From Desulfobacteraceae bacterium (GTDB lineage Bacteria; Desulfobacterota; DSM-4660; Desulfatiglandales; B25-G16): DNA of 11,808 nucleotides. Made by a program: the position numbers and the translations under genes. Location of the stretch: positions 1-11,808 of the forward strand of contig JAPVWE010000020.1 of NCBI GenBank assembly GCA_028572035.1. Reading direction: 5' to 3'. Below are positions 1 through 7,311 of this stretch, in pieces. The notes below the pieces were generated by a model, which was not told the origin of the DNA, ran no database searches, and worked only from the letters and a program-made list of their open reading frames with translations. Position 1 is the first letter of the stretch. Each line of letters starts with the position of its first letter.

Positions 1-1244
1 ACAGATATGATAGAGGCCGGAACACCAACTAATTCCTCTATTCTTCTTACATAGGCCCGGGCATTCTTTGGGAGCTCTTCAAAGGTTCTTGCTCCAGAGA
101 TATCCTCTTTCCATCCATCCATCTCTTCATAGACAGGACAACAGTTGGAAAGGGTGGATAGCTTAGTCGGGATATTTTCCAGCCTCTTTCCCTGATACTC
201 GTATGCTATACAGAGACTAATCGGATCCAAACCCGTTAATATGTCAAGTTTTGTTATGGCCAGATGGGTCATTCCATTGATGCGGGCCGAATATCTGACA
301 ACAACCAGGTCCAGCCAGCCACACCTGCGTCGCCTACCAGTGGTGGCACCAAATTCCTGCCCTCTTTCCTGAAGGTAATTGCCAGTCTCATCAATGAGCT
401 CGCTCACAAATGGACCGGCACCAACGCGAGTTGAATATGCCTTTACAATACCAACAATACTGTCCAATCGCTTTGGCCCTATTCCTGTTCCAACACACGC
501 AGTTGCTGCTACAGGGTTGGAAGAGGTAACAAAAGGATAGGTACCATGGTCAACATCTAAATGTGTCCCTTGGGCACCTTCGAAAAGGATGTTTTCCTTG
601 CTTCTCATTGCCTCATCAAGTTCCGTAGAGACATCAACAATAAAGGGGGAAAGCTCATGGGATAGTGAGAGACATCTTTCTAGTATGGGCTCATATTCCA
701 GCGCTTCGCATCCAAAAAGATTTGTTAGATAGAAATTTTTCTCGCTGAGATTTGCCTTGAGTTTCTCCTCTAATATATCCGGTTCTGTTAAATCAATGGC
801 CCTTATCCCTACCCTGGCTGCCTTATCTTCATAGCACGGACCTATACCTCTTCCAGTAGTCCCGATCTTGGCCTTTCCCTTTGCCTTTTCACGGGCTATA
901 TCAATGGCCTTGTGGTAGGGCATTATCAAATGAGCCCGCTCGCTTAAACCCAGCCTCTTAGGGCTAATGGCTACTCCTTTATCAAGTAGTCCCTGTATCT
1001 CCTCCAAAAGGACCTCAGGGTCTACGACTACCCCGTTACCTATAAGACATCTCGTGTCTGGATAAAGGATCCCGGAAGGCACAATGTGGAAGATACTCTG
1101 CTCACCATGTACCACAAGTGTATGTCCTGCGTTATTTCCTCCTTGAAATCTAACTATCCTATTTGCATGAGCACTGAGAAGATCAACCACCTTCCCCTTT
1201 CCTTCGTCACCCCACTGGGTGCCAATAACAACGACATTAGCCAT
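1..1244 (-). CDS. purA: Adenylosuccinate synthetase, C-terminus cut by window edge
   Basis: PurA catalyses GTP-dependent joining of IMP and aspartate to adenylosuccinate, the first committed step from IMP to AMP, in the cytoplasm. I translated most of the reverse strand from the ATG at 1244 and found an open frame to the edge. The N-terminus reads MANVVVIGTQWGDEGKGK with the P-loop-like GDEGKGK and the catalytic base Asp13. QGGNNAGHT follows with the catalytic acid His41. Further family blocks include IGTTGRGIGP, LFEGAQGTHLD, GWKEDISG and VPASIIS. About 414 residues are present; the family is usually about 430, so only some 15-20 residues are missing at the left. A GAGGT ribosome site (1253-1257) lies 8 bases upstream of the ATG. 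The gene is 72 bases downstream of the PAC2 gene in the same direction and may share its transcript. No frameshift was seen. Identity is certain. Confidence 0.97.
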   Translation of the reverse strand, partial: MANVVVIGTQWGDEGKGKVVDLLSAHANRIVRFQGGNNAGHTLVVHGEQSIFHIVPSGILYPDTRCLIGNGVVVDPEVLLEEIQGLLDKGVAISPKRLGLSERAHLIMPYHKAIDIAREKAKGKAKIGTTGRGIGPCYEDKAARVGIRAIDLTEPDILEEKLKANLSEKNFYLTNLFGCEALEYEPILERCLSLSHELSPFIVDVSTELDEAMRSKENILFEGAQGTHLDVDHGTYPFVTSSNPVAATACVGTGIGPKRLDSIVGIVKAYSTRVGAGPFVSELIDETGNYLQERGQEFGATTGRRRRCGWLDLVVVRYSARINGMTHLAITKLDILTGLDPISLCIAYEYQGKRLENIPTKLSTLSNCCPVYEEMDGWKEDISGARTFEELPKNARAYVRRIEELVGVPASIIS

Positions 1245-1316
1245 GTTTTTCTACCTCAAACAGATTTAACCTCGTCCATGCCCTCCTTACAAATAACGCA
1301 GAGACCGGGCACCTGA

Positions 1317-2168
1317 TTATGAATCCTTAGACCTGAAGAAATCCTTTATATTTATGACCTTTGGTGTATCCTTCTTTCGCGCTTCCTCGCCTCTAATGTT
1401 CTTAATCTTCTCTATGTGTTCCCTTAATTCTGAATTCTCTTCCAAGATCTCCTCTATTTGATGGTCAAATTGCTTTAAAGAACTCACAAGTTCCGGGGTA
1501 TCAATAGAAAAATCAAAGAAAGAGGCAATGAGAGTAATAATCCTGATTACAACCCTAAGATTGGTACCCCTCAGGTATAAAGGGGAGTGGCCCCAAAGCC
1601 CGATAAAGGGGCAGCTTTCTTTTTCCGCCCTTTGCATAATAAGAGAATGTATCCCGGAGGGACCTTCATACTCAATCAGATGAATGCCTTTTTTGATAAG
1701 AACCTCTTTCCACTCCTCAGAAGAATAAACTCCGGATACTACGGCCTCGGTGTGAAGGACATCATCATACATCCCCCCAAGGCTGATGATAAGAGAAACA
1801 CCCCATTGTTTACGTAGGTGAAACAAGGTCTGAACAAAGGTGGGCCATCTATAATCTGGCTCTTGGGCCTTTAAGAGGATAAGATCATGTTCCCCTTCCT
1901 TGTTAGGGCAGAAATAGAAAGATATCCTTTCTAGATTGAGACCCTCAAGCCTTCCCTCCTTGATAGTAATAACCGGTCTGTTTTGCGTAAACTGGTAAAA
2001 ATGGTCTGGGTCTATTTCAGCAACCAGCGTAGCCCTTTTTTTTTGAATAATGTACTCAATTGACTTCAGGGCGATATTGCCACCATTTGACCAACCGCCA
2101 AATCCGGCAATTAGCACTGGGTTATGTAATGGAGGCGCTTGATAAAATGTGACAAGATCTTCAGCCAT
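1317..2168 (-). CDS. PAC2 family protein (proteasome assembly chaperone-like fold), function unknown
   Basis: The 283-residue soluble protein has the family opening: a Pro-rich segment followed by PVLIAGFGGWSNGGNIA (residues 17-33). Other family blocks are LISLGGMYDDVLHTE (about 127-141), a YEGPSG-like loop near 168, and GLWGHSPLYL near 190. The C-terminal tail (about 225-265) is predicted helical or coiled coil and ends in a basic segment. PAC2 is named for a eukaryotic proteasome assembly chaperone. Bacterial members are common, but their role is not established, so I assign no reaction. The start is uncertain. The frame extends six codons further to a TTG at 2186 with a weak AAGAG site. 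I prefer the ATG at 2168, which has GAGAG about 9 bases upstream and fits the compact N-terminus of the family. The gene lies between the aminotransferase (about 66 bases upstream) and purA. An ATP-grasp or purine link through the purA neighbour is possible, but nothing in the sequence shows it. Confidence 0.85.
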   Translation of the reverse strand: MAEDLVTFYQAPPLHNPVLIAGFGGWSNGGNIALKSIEYIIQKKRATLVAEIDPDHFYQFTQNRPVITIKEGRLEGLNLERISFYFCPNKEGEHDLILLKAQEPDYRWPTFVQTLFHLRKQWGVSLIISLGGMYDDVLHTEAVVSGVYSSEEWKEVLIKKGIHLIEYEGPSGIHSLIMQRAEKESCPFIGLWGHSPLYLRGTNLRVVIRIITLIASFFDFSIDTPELVSSLKQFDHQIEEILEENSELREHIEKIKNIRGEEARKKDTPKVINIKDFFRSKDS

Positions 2169-2234
2169 AACTCGATACTCTCTCAATATTGCTCTTATGT
2201 CAATATGGCTTTCATTTACAATTACTGCTGATGC

Positions 2235-3395
2235 CTAACTGCTTACATTATCCTTAACGAATGAACCTATTTTTTCTACAACATATTCAATCTGCTCATA
2301 CCGTAACTCTGGATAAACCGGCAAAGCAATGGTTCTTGCTGCCGCCTCGATGGAAACAGGGCAATCCTCTGGGCGATAACTCAAATACCGAAAACATTCC
2401 TGAATATGAAGAGGAACTGGGTAATAAATCTCGCACCCTATCCCTTGATTGGTTAGATATGTCTTTAGTTCGTCTCTCTTTTGACTGATCTTTATTACAA
2501 ATTGATTATATATGTGTCTTCCTTCGCTCTCAAAAGGGAATTCGATCTGTTCAATACCTTTTCTGGCAAATAGCTCTCTGTAAAGGCGCGCATTCTCTCT
2601 TCTTTTTCCGGTCCACTCATCAAGATAATTGAATTTTACCAGGAGAATTGCTGCCTGAAGGTCATCCAACCTGAAACATCCCCCGACAACCTTGTGGTGA
2701 TATTTTGGTTGAGATCCATGGACCCTCATTATCTTAAGCCGTTGAAATGCTTCATCATCATTTGTGGTAACCATGCCCCCATCCCCAAAGGAGCCAAGGT
2801 TTTTCGAGGGGAAGAAAGAAAAACAACCATAGTCACCCATGGAGCCCGCTCTTTTCAACGACCCATCACTAAATCTGTATTCTGCTCCAATAGCCTGAGC
2901 TGCATCCTCAATAATTGCTATCCCTAATGACTTAGCCACTGCCATAATGCTGTCCATATCTGCACACTGCCCAAAGAGATGAACAGGCATTATCGCCTTT
3001 AATCGAGACCTCTCTTTGGCATTCATAGTGGAAATCTTTTTCTCTAATTTCTCCGGATCAATATTATAGGTAAGATGGTCTATGTCTACAAAAACAGGAA
3101 TAGCGCCTAATCTGGCAATTGAACCAGCGGTGGAAAAAAAGGTGTAAGGAGAGGTAACTACCAGATCTCCAGGACCAATACCGGCACTCATCAGGGATAT
3201 GAGCAGGGCATCGGTGCCTGATGAAACCCCTACTGCATACCTCGCCTGAGTGTAAGCGGCTATCTTATTTTCCAATTCTTCTGCCTTCGGCCCAAGAATA
3301 AACCTCTGTGATTCATAAACCTCCATAGTAGCTGCTATGACCTGTTCTTTAATGGTCTCATACTGTGCCTTTAAATCCAGTAATGGTATATTCAA
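2235..3395 (-). CDS. DegT/DnrJ/EryC1/StrS-family PLP-dependent sugar aminotransferase (WbpE-like)
   Basis: The 386-residue protein has the layout of nucleotide-sugar aminotransferases, which transfer an amino group from glutamate to a keto-sugar nucleotide for O-antigen, capsule or glycan building. Visible blocks are IPLLDLKAQY (3-12), SSGTDAL (58-64), PYTFFSTA (83-90), PVHLFGQCADMD (137-148), IIEDAAQAIGA (161-171, with PLP-ring-binding Asp164), FFPSKNLGSFGDGG (194-207, Schiff-base Lys198), HG near 226, and the YYPVPLH substrate loop (324-330). From memory the overall pattern most resembles WbpE (UDP-3-keto-GlcNAcA aminotransferase), but the exact sugar cannot be read from sequence. The start is a TTG at 3395. 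It is supported by a strong GGGAGG ribosome site 7 bases upstream and by the family N-terminus beginning right there. No other sugar-pathway gene lies in the window. A perfect inverted repeat sits just upstream and separates it from the division genes. Confidence 0.93.
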   Translation of the reverse strand: MNIPLLDLKAQYETIKEQVIAATMEVYESQRFILGPKAEELENKIAAYTQARYAVGVSSGTDALLISLMSAGIGPGDLVVTSPYTFFSTAGSIARLGAIPVFVDIDHLTYNIDPEKLEKKISTMNAKERSRLKAIMPVHLFGQCADMDSIMAVAKSLGIAIIEDAAQAIGAEYRFSDGSLKRAGSMGDYGCFSFFPSKNLGSFGDGGMVTTNDDEAFQRLKIMRVHGSQPKYHHKVVGGCFRLDDLQAAILLVKFNYLDEWTGKRRENARLYRELFARKGIEQIEFPFESEGRHIYNQFVIKISQKRDELKTYLTNQGIGCEIYYPVPLHIQECFRYLSYRPEDCPVSIEAAARTIALPVYPELRYEQIEYVVEKIGSFVKDNVSS

Positions 3396-3402
3396 TCCTG
3401 AT

Positions 3403-3408
3403 CCTCCC
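3403..3408 (-). promoter_or_regulatory. Ribosome binding site that fixes a TTG start (aminotransferase)
   Basis: GGGAGG on the minus strand is followed by 7 bases and then TTG at 3395. This is a near-ideal Shine-Dalgarno and spacing, which supports the rare start codon. The site lies only 6 bases outside the inverted repeat at 3415-3506, so the repeat forms the far 5' side of the leader. Confidence 0.8.
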
Positions 3409-3414
3409 TATTAT

Positions 3415-3506
3415 GGGGTCAGGCCTTGACATTTGACATAATAGCTTCTATACGCGTTAAGGAATATATTTTTTTGAACTCATGTCAAATGTCAAGGCCT
3501 GACCCC
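3415..3506. repeat. Perfect 25-bp inverted repeat with 42-base spacer (REP/MITE-like element)
   Basis: The left arm (3415-3439) begins GGGGTCAGGCCTTGACATTT. The right arm (3482-3506) is its exact reverse complement over all 25 bases. The match stops at both the outer and inner boundaries. The arm contains AGGCCT and two TTGACA boxes seven bases apart. The 42-base spacer is AT-rich, contains ACGCGT and codes for nothing. The element fills the gap between the yibQ stop (3513) and the aminotransferase ribosome site. From memory, GGGGTCAGG-type ends occur beside REP-associated tyrosine transposases (TnpA_REP, IS200-like) in Desulfobacterota, so a non-autonomous copy is plausible. No transposase is present here. 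As RNA it would form a very stable hairpin, which could stop transcription or protect the 3' end of the division transcript. It lacks the U-tract of an intrinsic terminator. Confidence 0.8.
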
Positions 3507-3512
3507 TGATCA

Positions 3513-4676
3513 TCAATTCACCAGGTTAGAAACAGGTACTATCTCAGTCTCATTGTTGAGGGTCGCCTGGTATCTCTTTAATAGCTTAAGGGTATCTCTG
3601 TGGGGATGGCCAATGCCTATAGCCCAGCCTCTGTGTCTTGACAGACTCAGTAGCCTCTCCATCTGTATTTTGAGCGCGCTTTCCGAGAGACCATTATCCA
3701 AGAATATATCCCTGTTGGCTGTTCTAAGGGCCATCTTTTTTGCAACCTTATATGCCACACTATTGGCAGTTGTTTTGCTATCAATAAAGTAAAGGCCTCT
3801 TCTTTTCAACTCACCCAGCACTATCATCATCTTCTCCCCACTCTCTGTAAATCTCGATCCCATATGATTATTAACACCAGCAGCAAAAGGTATCTGCCTC
3901 AAATTTCTATCAAGCACCTCCAAAATCGTTTCTCTATCCATGGATACCAGCAAGACCCCGTCTCCCGGGTTAATGGCAGGATATCCAATGGGTTCCAAAG
4001 GAAGATGAAGCATTATTTCCCGCCCCTCTTTCCTGGCCTTTTGCGCAATCAATCTCGTATAAGGCGCAAAGGGTAAAACGGAAAAGGTAAGGGGCAAATC
4101 AAGGTTCATAAAGGCGCGTGCAAGGGAACTATCATAGCCTAAATCATCTATTATGATACTGATCTTGGGACATGACAAACGACGAGGGGCCTTATACCTG
4201 TCTACTATAATTCTCAGTCTGTGAGTATAGAGACCGTTACGATAAATATTGTAGACTATTTCATTGTCTGATTCTCTCTCTATCCTAATTTGTACCGGTA
4301 TCTTTAGATTAGAAATCCTGCTTCTAATTTCCTTTCCCGTGTTTAAAAGTGAACGCCGATGTGGGATCCTTGCTTCTATACTGTTGAAATCCCAATTATA
4401 GCTGCCTTTCTGTCTTGGAAGCACGGATATAAAGAGTATTTTCTTTTGGGATACCCCCATCGCATAGAATGCATCGGAAATGGCCTTATCTATGAGGTAA
4501 ATTTCTTTCGCTAATTGCTTTGAAGGGGCGGATACCTCCTCAAATGGGAAGGGAGACGTTTTTTTATCCAGTCTTGAGACATAGCCTATCAACAGGGCAA
4601 CACTGATGGCTATTAATCCAAGGCCAACAAGGGCGAGACTAAGCTTCCTCTTCTTCTCGTTTTTTGATCCAACCAT
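3513..4676 (-). CDS. yibQ: Divergent polysaccharide deacetylase family protein (YibQ-like)
   Basis: The 387-residue protein starts with a short basic segment and one membrane anchor (about 12-32), so the rest should lie in the periplasm. Residues about 55-165 form an extra N-terminal domain that I do not recognise. The C-terminal half is the divergent polysaccharide deacetylase domain (DUF610-type): ISIIIDDLGYD (172-182, Asp177/Asp178), TFSVLPFAPY (197-206), MLHLPLEP (222-229, His224), GVNNHMGSRFT (267-277), FIDSKTTANSVA (297-308), and IGHPH (355-359). The family is thought to act on carbohydrate, but activity is unproven. In E. coli yibQ follows envC, and the neighbourhood here agrees. The start was chosen as ATG 4676, 13 bases after the ctpA stop and directly before the anchor. 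The frame stays open to a GTG at 4757 inside ctpA, which would add 27 residues. No clear ribosome site precedes either start, so translational coupling to ctpA is likely. Confidence 0.88.
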   Translation of the reverse strand: MVGSKNEKKRKLSLALVGLGLIAISVALLIGYVSRLDKKTSPFPFEEVSAPSKQLAKEIYLIDKAISDAFYAMGVSQKKILFISVLPRQKGSYNWDFNSIEARIPHRRSLLNTGKEIRSRISNLKIPVQIRIERESDNEIVYNIYRNGLYTHRLRIIVDRYKAPRRLSCPKISIIIDDLGYDSSLARAFMNLDLPLTFSVLPFAPYTRLIAQKARKEGREIMLHLPLEPIGYPAINPGDGVLLVSMDRETILEVLDRNLRQIPFAAGVNNHMGSRFTESGEKMMIVLGELKRRGLYFIDSKTTANSVAYKVAKKMALRTANRDIFLDNGLSESALKIQMERLLSLSRHRGWAIGIGHPHRDTLKLLKRYQATLNNETEIVPVSNLVN

Positions 4677-4689
4677 GTAAGGTTCATAC

Positions 4690-6027
4690 TCATTTTTGGG
4701 TCTGTCCGCTCTCCACTTTGGAGAGAATGTTCCAGGATTGAAGTATTTGTATCGCACTTCTTAACTGATTGTCATTATCGATACGTTTTTGGATGTCGGA
4801 TCTTTCATCTGGAGAGATTTTACTCTCTTCTTCCTCCTTGAGCTCCGGGGTCTCCTTTTCAATATGGCCCTCCAAATCCTTTTCTCTTATGGCATGAGGT
4901 TTTTTTCCTATAGGTTTTTCCTTTGGTGGCATAAAGGCAACCTTTATATCCGGTTCAATACCACTTGCCTGTATCGATCTTCCGCTTGGAGTATAGTATA
5001 TTGCCGTGGTAAGGCGCAAGCCTGAGCCATCTGAAAGGGGGAAAAGGGTCTGCACAGACCCCTTTCCAAAGGTAGCAGAGCCTAAGAGGAGGGCCCTCTT
5101 GTTGTCCTGTAATGCCCCTGCTACTATTTCTGATGCGCTGGCGCTCCCCTCATTAATCAAGACAACCAAAGGATATCCTCGGGGCTTGCCATTCTTGTGG
5201 GCAATACTTTTTTCTTCCTTGTTATCCCGGCCCTTGATAGAAACAATTAACCCTGACTCAAGAAACTCATCAGCTACCTTTACCGCCTGAGATAGCAATC
5301 CACCGGGGTTGTTTCTTAAATCCAGAATCAGGCCCTTCAACCTTTTCTTGCTCTCCATCTCTTCTAAAGCCTTCAAAAGCTCTTGACCAGTATTGCTTTG
5401 GAAGTTAGAAATCCTGACGTAACCTAGATCGGAAGGAAGGAAAAACGAGCGAACGCTTTTTATAGGTATCACATCCCTGGTGATCAGAAAATCAATTGGT
5501 TTTTCTGCGCCCTTCCTTCTGATAGTCAGCCTGATCTTGCTACCCTTAGGCCCCCGAATAAATTTAACTGCCTCCATGATGGAAAAATCCTTTGTTGGCT
5601 TGCCTCCTATCATGATTATTTGGTCTCCTGCCTTTATCCCAGCCTTAAATGCAGGTGTCCCTTCAATAGGGGAGACTACAGTGAGAACATTGTCTCTGAT
5701 GGTTATCTCAATCCCTACCCCAGAAAAGCTTCCCTTTGTCTCTATCATCAATTCCTTGTATTCTTCCTGACTCATAAAAAAGGAGTGAGGATCCAAGGTC
5801 CTGACCATCCCCTTTATGGCCCCATATATGAGCTCTTTTGGGTCTGTGGCTTCAACATAGTTTTTTTCAATCTTACGTAAAACGTCGGTGAGTACACCAA
5901 TGTTCCTATACGTCTCTTTTGTGTCGGCCAAAACATCTTGATAACCATCGCTGGCTAGAAGTGAAAATATCAGACAGATGAAAATAAGTGCCTGATAAAA
6001 AAAATGATTGTGTTTCGTCTTTACCAT
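4690..6027 (-). CDS. ctpA: S41 family C-terminal processing peptidase
   Basis: This 445-residue serine protease is exported by an N-terminal hydrophobic segment (about 9-26). The order is an N-terminal helical region, a PDZ domain (about 100-180, with GVGIEI, GTPAFKAGIKAGDQI and FIRGPKGSKI), and then the S41 catalytic core. The Ser/Lys dyad is visible: GSASASEI gives Ser297, and FGKGSVQ gives Lys322, spaced 25 residues apart as in the family, with Gln326 supporting. LDLRNNPGG (236-243) and YYTPSGRSIQ (344-353) are also typical. A charged Lys/Glu/Pro-rich linker (about 366-410) leads to a C-terminal helical segment. Such proteases trim or degrade periplasmic proteins, including cell-wall enzymes. 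Its position directly after envC suggests a role in controlling peptidoglycan hydrolases, which is inference. ATG 6027 has AGGGAG (6035-6040) 7 bases upstream. The 114-base gap to envC holds only small hairpins. Confidence 0.96.
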   Translation of the reverse strand: MVKTKHNHFFYQALIFICLIFSLLASDGYQDVLADTKETYRNIGVLTDVLRKIEKNYVEATDPKELIYGAIKGMVRTLDPHSFFMSQEEYKELMIETKGSFSGVGIEITIRDNVLTVVSPIEGTPAFKAGIKAGDQIIMIGGKPTKDFSIMEAVKFIRGPKGSKIRLTIRRKGAEKPIDFLITRDVIPIKSVRSFFLPSDLGYVRISNFQSNTGQELLKALEEMESKKRLKGLILDLRNNPGGLLSQAVKVADEFLESGLIVSIKGRDNKEEKSIAHKNGKPRGYPLVVLINEGSASASEIVAGALQDNKRALLLGSATFGKGSVQTLFPLSDGSGLRLTTAIYYTPSGRSIQASGIEPDIKVAFMPPKEKPIGKKPHAIREKDLEGHIEKETPELKEEEESKISPDERSDIQKRIDNDNQLRSAIQILQSWNILSKVESGQTQK

Positions 6028-6141
6028 TCCTTTTCTCCCTTTCTTGCTAAAATGTTAGCCTTTCGGTATAACCGTTCAGCCTCTGATTACATCTTGGTGT
6101 CTGCTGTTAAAACCCTATAAACTCGATGAACTCAACAAACA

Positions 6142-7311
6142 CTAGTCCATTTTAAGCCATCTTTCGGGGTCAAGATGATCTCCTCCTCTTCTTATTTCAA
6201 AATATATCCCTGGTCCCACATGCCAACCAAGATCTCCTACGAGACCCACTACTTCTCCGCCTGAAACCATCTCTCCCTTTTCCTTTACTCTCTCCTCAAA
6301 GTGGGCAAAGATAGTAAAATAATGGGATCCATGGTTAATAATCATCATCTGTCCATATCCTTTAAACCATCCGGAGTAGTCTATCCTGCCAGGGAAAATT
6401 GATCTAATCTCCTCCCCTGGAGAACCCTTAATGTATATCCCTTTTCTATGCATAAATGGATTGGACCCAAATTGTTTGATATCTCTCAGTATCTTTCCCT
6501 CTATGGGTCGCGGTAATTTACCTTTCATTTCAGCAAATCCTTTTGTTAAAAGCCTTTCCTTTTCCTCCGTCTCTAAATGCACCATGGTCTGATTAAGGGC
6601 TTGGGCAGCCTCTTTTAGTTCCTCAACCGCTTTTGCATAAAATTCCTTCTCCCTATGTACCTTCATTAACAAAAAAACTTTTTTTTCAATAGATTTTTCA
6701 AGCAGGGCCATCCTTCTACCCTTGGCTTTTTTCAACGCCTCAATGGTAGCCATATTTTCCTTGAGCACCTCCAACTCTCGCTCAACTTGGCTCATGTGTC
6801 TGTCCAGCATATCCAGAATCTGTCTGTCCTGATCCATAATAGCCTTCATATACTTTATTGTCTTCTGAAATTCTTGTGGAGTAGCAGAGGGAACAAGAAC
6901 TCCTACATATCCAGGCCTCCCAAACTTATAGAAGACTACTAACCGCTCTTTTAAATATTCCTTGACAGCACGGGAAGATCGGTTTAGTTGCTGAATCCTT
7001 CTCTGGCCACCCTGGACCTCCTTAGAAACCTTTCTTATCTGGCTCGATAATCCCCTTAGTGACTCCCTGTTTGCGGCCACATCTTTCTCTGACCTTTCTA
7101 TCTCCTCCAAGATGCCCTTCTCCTTAATGTCAACACTTAGCAGTTCTCCTTGCTGTTCCAGAAGTTCCTTTTCTATCTGCTCAATTTGGGAGCGAGTAAT
7201 TTCGACAGGAGATCTCTGTTCCGCTTCTGAGACATCTAGAAAGAAAAGAGCAAAAATAACGGCACATAGTACAGAAAAGGATGATAGGGAACCTTTGATT
7301 TTCGGATTCAT
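6142..7311 (-). CDS. envC: Murein hydrolase activator EnvC (degenerate LytM domain)
   Basis: The 389-residue periplasmic protein has a signal peptide (1-30, likely cut near SEA/EQ). Long coiled coils follow (about 35-115 and 145-260), then a C-terminal LytM/M23 domain (about 280-389). In catalytic M23 enzymes zinc is held by HxxxD and HxH. Here the first site aligns with Arg289 and Tyr293 (RKGIYIKG), and the HxH site reads GPGIYFEI (Gly368, Tyr370). The domain therefore lacks the zinc ligands, as in E. coli EnvC, and should activate amidases rather than cut peptidoglycan. His337 in FAHFEE, matching a non-zinc active-site histidine of M23 enzymes, is kept. The ATG overlaps the ftsX stop (TCAT at 7308-7311 on the plus strand) and has no ribosome site of its own, so translation is coupled. 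The known partner of EnvC is FtsX, encoded immediately upstream, and the coiled coil is expected to bind its periplasmic loop. Confidence 0.94.
   Translation of the reverse strand: MNPKIKGSLSSFSVLCAVIFALFFLDVSEAEQRSPVEITRSQIEQIEKELLEQQGELLSVDIKEKGILEEIERSEKDVAANRESLRGLSSQIRKVSKEVQGGQRRIQQLNRSSRAVKEYLKERLVVFYKFGRPGYVGVLVPSATPQEFQKTIKYMKAIMDQDRQILDMLDRHMSQVERELEVLKENMATIEALKKAKGRRMALLEKSIEKKVFLLMKVHREKEFYAKAVEELKEAAQALNQTMVHLETEEKERLLTKGFAEMKGKLPRPIEGKILRDIKQFGSNPFMHRKGIYIKGSPGEEIRSIFPGRIDYSGWFKGYGQMMIINHGSHYFTIFAHFEERVKEKGEMVSGGEVVGLVGDLGWHVGPGIYFEIRRGGDHLDPERWLKMD

Noticed and set aside
1086..1316. 76-codon plus-strand frame over the start of purA
   Set aside because: It is antisense to conserved PurA codons (the H41 and GDEGKGK region), has no ribosome site, and its protein has no recognisable features.
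3415..3506. The inverted repeat as an intrinsic terminator or short CRISPR-like array
   Set aside because: There are only two arms, inverted rather than direct, with no repeat-spacer series. Neither side has a U-tract right after the hairpin, so a simple terminator is not supported.
5006..5290. 94-codon plus-strand frame inside ctpA
   Set aside because: It lies opposite the catalytic core of the S41 protease, whose motifs are intact. Long antisense frames arise from codon bias.
5480..5770. 96-codon hydrophobic plus-strand frame inside ctpA
   Set aside because: It is the antisense shadow of the PDZ region; the apparent membrane segments are a by-product of the complementary codons.
6028..6141. 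Candidate promoter or terminator between envC and ctpA
   Set aside because: TTAACA and TGTAAT are only 13 bases apart, too close for a sigma70 promoter. The hairpins CGGT-TAT-ACCG and GCTAA-CATT-TTAGC are small and lack a following U-run.
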